Assembly: GCA_004557075.1 (NCBI GenBank)
Contig: SFEX01000003.1
Location: 62,001 to 126,000 of the forward strand
DNA: 64,000 bases
Origin: Clostridiales bacterium
GTDB lineage: Bacteria > Bacillota > Clostridia > Oscillospirales > Oscillospiraceae
Reading direction: 5' to 3'
Made by a program: the position numbers and the translations under genes
Notes under the pieces: generated by a model
The model's input: the letters and a program-made list of their open reading frames with translations, nothing else
The model's database searches: none
Told to the model about the DNA's origin: nothing
Part shown: positions 60,063 to 64,000 of the stretch, one piece after another
How positions within the stretch are numbered: position 1 is the first letter of the stretch
How the letters are laid out: each line of letters opens with the position of its first letter

Positions 60063-62396
60063 TTATTCCCGCTCTTCAACGCGCACTGCCAGCACAGTCA
60101 TATCATCGCAGTTTCCGCAGGACTTCTCTGCCCCCTGCAGAGTGTCCCTCGCAAGCTTTTTCATGTCCGAAACGGAGCTGGCCAATATATCCCGAATCCA
60201 TGTGTCGTCTGTATCGCCGACAACTCCGTCGGATGCGATTATAGCGGTGCTGCCGGGCTTGAGGCGCATCCGCACAACATCCGGCGCGGCTCCCGCCGAG
60301 CCGCTAAGCCCCGGTGCGAAAGTTTCGCACTCAATGCGGCGTATGCTCTTTCCGCTCATAACATAGCTTGGCGCAGCACCGTACTTATAGAAGCAGGTCT
60401 CGCCCGTGAACAGATCAACGCACATGAGATCGACCGTCGCAAAGCCCCAGTTATCCCCGCACTTTAGAAGCATGACGGAATTGAGCGTTTTCATCGCAAC
60501 GGCGGGGTCTATCCCGGCTCTCAGGAATTTTTCCAGGATGTCAATGACCTCCTGGCTCTCCTTGGCGGCCTCCGGGCCGCAGCCCATACCGTCGGACAGC
60601 ACAACGCACAGCACTCCCGCATCGGTCTTAAAATATGTGCCCCTGTCGCCGCTGACCTTCTCTCCCTTTTTCTTCATTGCCGCAATGCCGACCGACACAG
60701 CCAGCGGCTCTGCTTCCATGAGCGTGAGCTTGCCGCTGCTCTCGGAGTTCGATTTTGGCCTGCACAGCCGCATTCCCAAAACCGTTGACAGCCGCTCAAG
60801 GTAATCGGGCTCTTTCAGGAGTTTAGTCAGCGTTCCGCTCTCGATCACCGCCCTCAGCCTGCCGCGCCCGTCGCGGTATACGGCGGCGTCAGCGTCTATG
60901 TCCATAGTGAGCAGATAGCGTATGAGCCGCCGCTCGGCAAGGTGATCGGCGCCGTTTGTTCCGGCAAGCTCTCGCGACACGGTGTCGAGTATCTCCGCCA
61001 TGTCCGAGTATTGCCCCCACGCCGTATCACGGCTCTCTCGGAGCTGCGCCGCGAACTGCCGCCTGTATGCCGATGCGCGAAGCTCGCCGTTAACCGCCGT
61101 TACGAACGCCTCGGGCAGCCTGCATTTTTCGGTAAAGCGGCGGGGTATATCCTCAAGCTGTAGGGTTCCGCGCTCGAGCATTGCCTCCGTTGCATCGTTG
61201 AGCGCGGACAGGGTCTCAATATAGTCCCTGTTCCAGCAGCGGTTTTTGTCCTTGCAGTTTATACATACCGTGTCAGCAGCGCGGTCGAATACCTTGGCGG
61301 GGTCTGCGTCGTTATACGGTTCCTCAACGTTACGCCGTACTATTTCATAAAGGCTGCTGTAGGCAGAGCTGAGGCTCATCACCCTGCGCGCGACATAGCG
61401 CCGCAGTCCCGATTCCCCGCTGCCGCTTACCACGGGCTGTAGTACAGAACCGGCGCGGTTTAAAAATCCGGACGGCAGCAGCATAAAAATGACCGAGGCG
61501 CAAAACACTTCAAACAGCGAATATATCTGCGGCTCCCAGCCCCATGTGCATGCGACCGCAGAGGCGTTTGCCAAAATGAACGACAGAAGAAACACAAGCC
61601 TTCCGTAGCGGTTGAACAGTCCCGAAAGCAGCCCCGCGAACGCGTAAGACATCGTATAAAATGGCATACCGCCCTGCACCATGTCCATTGCAAGCCCAAA
61701 AGCCGTTCCTATGGTGCAGCCTGTCAGCATGCCGCAGCGCAGACTGCACGTCATCACCATAAGAAGTGACAAAAGCCTGCCAACAGAAACGGCGTTAAAA
61801 ATTTTCAGCCCGGACAGCGCCATGAGAAAGGCCGCCACCGTTATGAGGATGGAGCTTGCATGACGTATCTCCTCGGCCTCGGTCGTATTCTCCCGTTCCG
61901 ACAGCGCCTCGCGGAAAAACCAGCAGCCGCCGAAAGCAAAAGTCGTTTCAAGAAATATCACCGCCGCTGCCGGAGCCTCAGACAGTATTGCCGTGAAGCT
62001 TGAAAGCACACCGGTTATCAGTGTTACCACGCCCGCCGTGAGTGGCGCGAAAAGTCGGTTCCCAAATATCTTTGAATCCTGAAACGCAAATTCTATGGTG
62101 TACACAAGTACCACAGACGCGAGATAGCGTATACCCCAAGACAGGCCGCCGCTCGCTATGTAGCCTAAAGCTGCACCCGCAAGGCAGCAGACTCCGTTAA
62201 GCCCCGCGCCCGACGCCGCGACCGCGGCAATTCCGAACGGCCCTGCCGCTCCGAGCAGCCTCGCCGACGCCAGAACAAAGCCGCTGACAAAGTGTATAAC
62301 CGCCCATGCTCCCGCAACGACCTCCGGAGAGCCGCGCTCGGCCGTGCTCTTCCTTACCGCTGTCCTGAAGGCCGCTATAGAGCCTTTTACATTCAT
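60063..62396 (-). CDS. spoIIE: Stage II sporulation protein E
   Basis: 777-residue membrane phosphatase that dephosphorylates SpoIIAA and so activates sigma-F in the forespore; it also takes part in polar division. ATG at 62396 has GGGGTGAT just upstream. Ten or so N-terminal spans (to about 320), a middle domain with CINCKDKNRCW and a C-terminal PP2C/SpoIIE domain from about 570: VLSDGMGCGPEAAKES, FATVDLMCVDLFTG, and IASDGVVG and GNCDDMTVLAVRV, which hold the Mn-binding Asp residues. Confidence 0.95.
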   Translation of the reverse strand: MNVKGSIAAFRTAVRKSTAERGSPEVVAGAWAVIHFVSGFVLASARLLGAAGPFGIAAVAASGAGLNGVCCLAGAALGYIASGGLSWGIRYLASVVLVYTIEFAFQDSKIFGNRLFAPLTAGVVTLITGVLSSFTAILSEAPAAAVIFLETTFAFGGCWFFREALSERENTTEAEEIRHASSILITVAAFLMALSGLKIFNAVSVGRLLSLLMVMTCSLRCGMLTGCTIGTAFGLAMDMVQGGMPFYTMSYAFAGLLSGLFNRYGRLVFLLSFILANASAVACTWGWEPQIYSLFEVFCASVIFMLLPSGFLNRAGSVLQPVVSGSGESGLRRYVARRVMSLSSAYSSLYEIVRRNVEEPYNDADPAKVFDRAADTVCINCKDKNRCWNRDYIETLSALNDATEAMLERGTLQLEDIPRRFTEKCRLPEAFVTAVNGELRASAYRRQFAAQLRESRDTAWGQYSDMAEILDTVSRELAGTNGADHLAERRLIRYLLTMDIDADAAVYRDGRGRLRAVIESGTLTKLLKEPDYLERLSTVLGMRLCRPKSNSESSGKLTLMEAEPLAVSVGIAAMKKKGEKVSGDRGTYFKTDAGVLCVVLSDGMGCGPEAAKESQEVIDILEKFLRAGIDPAVAMKTLNSVMLLKCGDNWGFATVDLMCVDLFTGETCFYKYGAAPSYVMSGKSIRRIECETFAPGLSGSAGAAPDVVRMRLKPGSTAIIASDGVVGDTDDTWIRDILASSVSDMKKLARDTLQGAEKSCGNCDDMTVLAVRVEERE

Positions 62397-62414
62397 AATC
62401 ATCACCCCGTAAGT

Positions 62415-62447
62415 TTACATAAGATAATAATTATTATACTTATGTAA
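62415..62447. promoter_or_regulatory. Near-perfect dyad in the spoIIE promoter region
   Basis: TTACATAAG at 62415-62423 and CTTATGTAA at 62439-62447 are exact complements, and the ATAATAATTATTAT between them continues the symmetry with one extra base. It covers a TATAAT sequence on the minus strand and lies about 20-50 bp before the spoIIE ATG. Confidence 0.6.
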
Positions 62448-62525
62448 TTCTCCGAAGCATGTCACAAGGCGCTGTTGATTATTGTTGTTTGCAGTGGGGA
62501 AATACGGAGAAATATTTTTGATTAA

Positions 62526-62553
62526 AAAATGCAGGGTTTTAACCCTGCATTTT
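62526..62553 (-). terminator. Terminator after the flavoprotein gene
   Basis: A 13-bp stem (62526-62538 with 62541-62553, AAAATGCAGGGTT arms) lies 13 bp past the stop. Confidence 0.8.
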
Positions 62554-62565
62554 AATCTGATATAT

Positions 62566-63189
62566 TTATCTTATAAAATTCGTTCTGGCGCGCGGTTCCG
62601 TCTCGGGCTTTTCAAGTCCCTCACGCCGTCCCGCCTCAATGGATTTCAGCAGCCACGCCATATTGCGGCCTAAGGTGCGCATCATCTGCATACCCTCGAG
62701 ATCCTGCTCGACCTCTTTCGGATTTGTGCCGTGCACCATGTTCCAGTAGCCGGAGGATACTATCGGCATCTCGGAAATAGTCATATACTTATTCAGCCCG
62801 TCGAGAGTTGCGGTTGAGCCCGCCCTACGGCATGATACAACCGCCGCGCCCGGCTTCAGGCGGTGCGTTCCGTTCTCACCCGCCCAGAAGAAGCGATCAA
62901 GGAAGCTCTTCATGTCACCCGGTATGCCTGCGTAGTGTACCGGTGAGCCGAGAACATAGGCATCGCAGCCTTCGGCAATCTCCAGCGCGTCGTTTACCCT
63001 GTCGTCAAAAATGCAGCATCCGCTTCCGGCACAGCCGTTGCAGCCCGTGCAGCCGGGAAGAGGCTCCACCCCGATGTGGAAAATTTCAGTGTCGATCCCC
63101 TCTGCCGCCAGCGCTTTCTCAACCTCGCGCAGCGCGGTGTAGGTGCAACCGTGTTCATTGGGGCTTCCGTTTATCAGAAGTACCTTCAT
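62566..63189 (-). CDS. Flavodoxin-fold NAD(P)H-dependent reductase / iron-sulfur flavoprotein-like
   Basis: 207 residues. FMN-binding loops: INGSPNEHGCTYTAL (phosphate loop) and LGSPVHYAGIPGDMKSFLDR. A cysteine cluster CTGCNGCAGSGCC after residue 47 matches the cluster segment of archaeal/clostridial iron-sulfur flavoproteins, though also seen in plain reductases. Redox role, partner unknown. SD AAGGAGG; own promoter. Confidence 0.88.
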   Translation of the reverse strand: MKVLLINGSPNEHGCTYTALREVEKALAAEGIDTEIFHIGVEPLPGCTGCNGCAGSGCCIFDDRVNDALEIAEGCDAYVLGSPVHYAGIPGDMKSFLDRFFWAGENGTHRLKPGAAVVSCRRAGSTATLDGLNKYMTISEMPIVSSGYWNMVHGTNPKEVEQDLEGMQMMRTLGRNMAWLLKSIEAGRREGLEKPETEPRARTNFIR

Positions 63190-63219
63190 AATCGTCCTCC
63201 TTGTTTCTTTGCTGAGCTT

Positions 63220-63248
63220 ATTTTAAATTACAACGGCGGTTTCGTCAA
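63220..63248 (-). promoter_or_regulatory. Promoter of the flavoprotein gene
   Basis: On the minus strand TTGACG (63243-63248) and TAAAAT (63220-63225) are exactly 17 bp apart. Confidence 0.65.
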
Positions 63249-63314
63249 TAAGCGGGTCTATCAAACATCGTTATGCACAAAAATCACTGCGTTTCTTCGT
63301 TAAAGGTGAATATA

Positions 63315-63364
63315 AAACAGCACCCTGTTTGCATTGTTTACAGACAAACAGAGTGCTGATTTTA
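63315..63364 (-). terminator. Terminator after rplA
   Basis: AAAACAGCAC-CCTGTTTG (63315-63332) pairs with CAAACAG-AGTGCTGATTTT (63346-63364) with small mismatches. It ends the ribosomal transcript just after rplA. Confidence 0.7.
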
Positions 63365-63374
63365 ACTTAATTTA

Positions 63375-64000
63375 TTAAAGCTGCTTCTGAGCGTTGATCT
63401 TTATGCCGGGGCCCATGGTGGAAGCGGTGACGCAGGACTTGATGTACTGTCCCTTTGCCGCTGCGGGCTTTGCCTTGATAATAGCGCCGATGAGAGCTGC
63501 GTAGTTCTCATACAGCTTCTCTTCGCCGAAGGACACCTTGCCGATGGGGCAGTGAATGATGTTGGTCTTATCAAGACGATACTCGACCTTACCGGCCTTG
63601 GACTCCTTTACCGCCTGAGCGATATTGGGAGTTACGGTGCCGGCCTTGGGAGAAGGCATCAGGCCCTTGGGGCCGAGAACCTTACCGAGGCGGCCGACAG
63701 TACCCATCATGTCGGGGCTGGCGATAACGGTATCAAACTCAAACCAGTTTTCCTTCTGGATCTTCTCAACAAGCTCCATGCCGCCTGCATAATCTGCGCC
63801 TGCTGCAAGAGCCTCTTCCTTGCGCTCTTCCTTGCAGAAAACGAGGACGCGCACGGTCTTGCCGGTGCCGTTGGGAAGGACGATAGCGCCGCGAACCTGC
63901 TGGTCAGCGTGACGGCCGTCAACGCCGAGCTTAACGTGCAGTTCAACAGTCTCGTCAAACTTTGCCTTGCTTGCCTTAATTACCAGGCCGAATGCCTCCA
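63375..64000 (-). CDS. rplA: 50S ribosomal protein L1 (5' end beyond window)
   Basis: Ribosomal stalk-base protein that also represses its own mRNA. The visible 208 residues lack about the first 20-25. In-frame sequence runs from [20 protein letters not shown] through [20 protein letters not shown], then [33 protein letters not shown] and [14 protein letters not shown]. rplK should lie upstream outside the window; rplJ is not downstream, where a terminator follows instead. Confidence 0.95.
   Translation of the reverse strand, partial: EAFGLVIKASKAKFDETVELHVKLGVDGRHADQQVRGAIVLPNGTGKTVRVLVFCKEERKEEALAAGADYAGGMELVEKIQKENWFEFDTVIASPDMMGTVGRLGKVLGPKGLMPSPKAGTVTPNIAQAVKESKAGKVEYRLDKTNIIHCPIGKVSFGEEKLYENYAALIGAIIKAKPAAAKGQYIKSCVTASTMGPGIKINAQKQL

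Overview
The window reads as chromosomal DNA of an anaerobic, endospore-forming Firmicute of the class Clostridia, most like the gut Oscillospiraceae/Ruminococcaceae. Supporting this are the sporulation genes yabP-yabQ-divIC-yabR, spoIIP, spoIIE and a SleB-type hydrolase, a ClpE-type unfoldase, an ECF transporter module, a glycine riboswitch in front of an AGCS symporter, and many short Shine-Dalgarno-led operons. Coding DNA is fairly G+C-rich, while intergenic DNA and one island (about 15.9-18.6 kb) are clearly A+T-rich. The species call is inference; no rRNA is present. No CRISPR array, complete IS element or prophage was seen.

Layout. 0-0.8 kb: tRNA-Val(CAC) and a compound hairpin repeat. 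0.8-6.2 kb (minus): trmL-pgk-tpiA-gpmI-eno, the lower glycolytic operon without gap. 6.3-8.3 kb (plus): a PflX-like radical SAM protein and an FMN-dependent alpha-hydroxy-acid oxidase. 8.3-15.9 kb: two ECF sigma/membrane-partner pairs around an MmcQ protein, a GH36 alpha-galactosidase with a 45-residue membrane peptide upstream, and an ABC-F ATPase. 16-18.9 kb: A+T-rich island with two cassettes, each an exported protein followed by a small zinc-ribbon protein, and each preceded by a related promoter/leader. 18.9-22.9 kb: potABCD. 23-26.2 kb: RluA, a self-contained 26-residue peptide gene, and the yabP-yabQ-divIC-yabR group. 26.3-37 kb: twelve tightly packed minus-strand genes (methyltransferase, ecfA1-ecfA2-ecfT, truA, DUF5711, cvpA, clpE, threonine aldolase, macrodomain, rhomboid, DUF523). 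37-40 kb: YfcC transporter with an M20 peptidase. 40-43 kb: GntR/YtrA-type regulator with an ABC exporter. 43.4-45.1 kb: riboswitch-controlled AGCS symporter. 45-52.4 kb: DUF1002, rsmG, SleB-like hydrolase, TSCPD protein, spoIIP, SH3b-NlpC/P60 endopeptidase, apbE. 52.5-57.2 kb: alkyladenine glycosylase, recG, PadR/DUF1048 pair, TIGR04076 protein, nitroreductase. 57.4-64 kb: copA, a tail-anchored hypothetical, spoIIE, an iron-sulfur flavoprotein and the 3' part of rplA.

Most genes are housekeeping and arranged in coupled operons with 4-bp ATGA overlaps. The least explained items are the exported-protein/zinc-ribbon cassettes at 16-18.9 kb, two small membrane peptides (12.6 and 24.2 kb), the modular hairpin array at 0.56-0.74 kb, a dispersed TTATGTAAAC motif near spoIIP, spoIIE and inside the DUF1048 gene, and a 22-bp perfect palindrome at 57.3 kb. 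All are reported from sequence inspection only; no database search was run.
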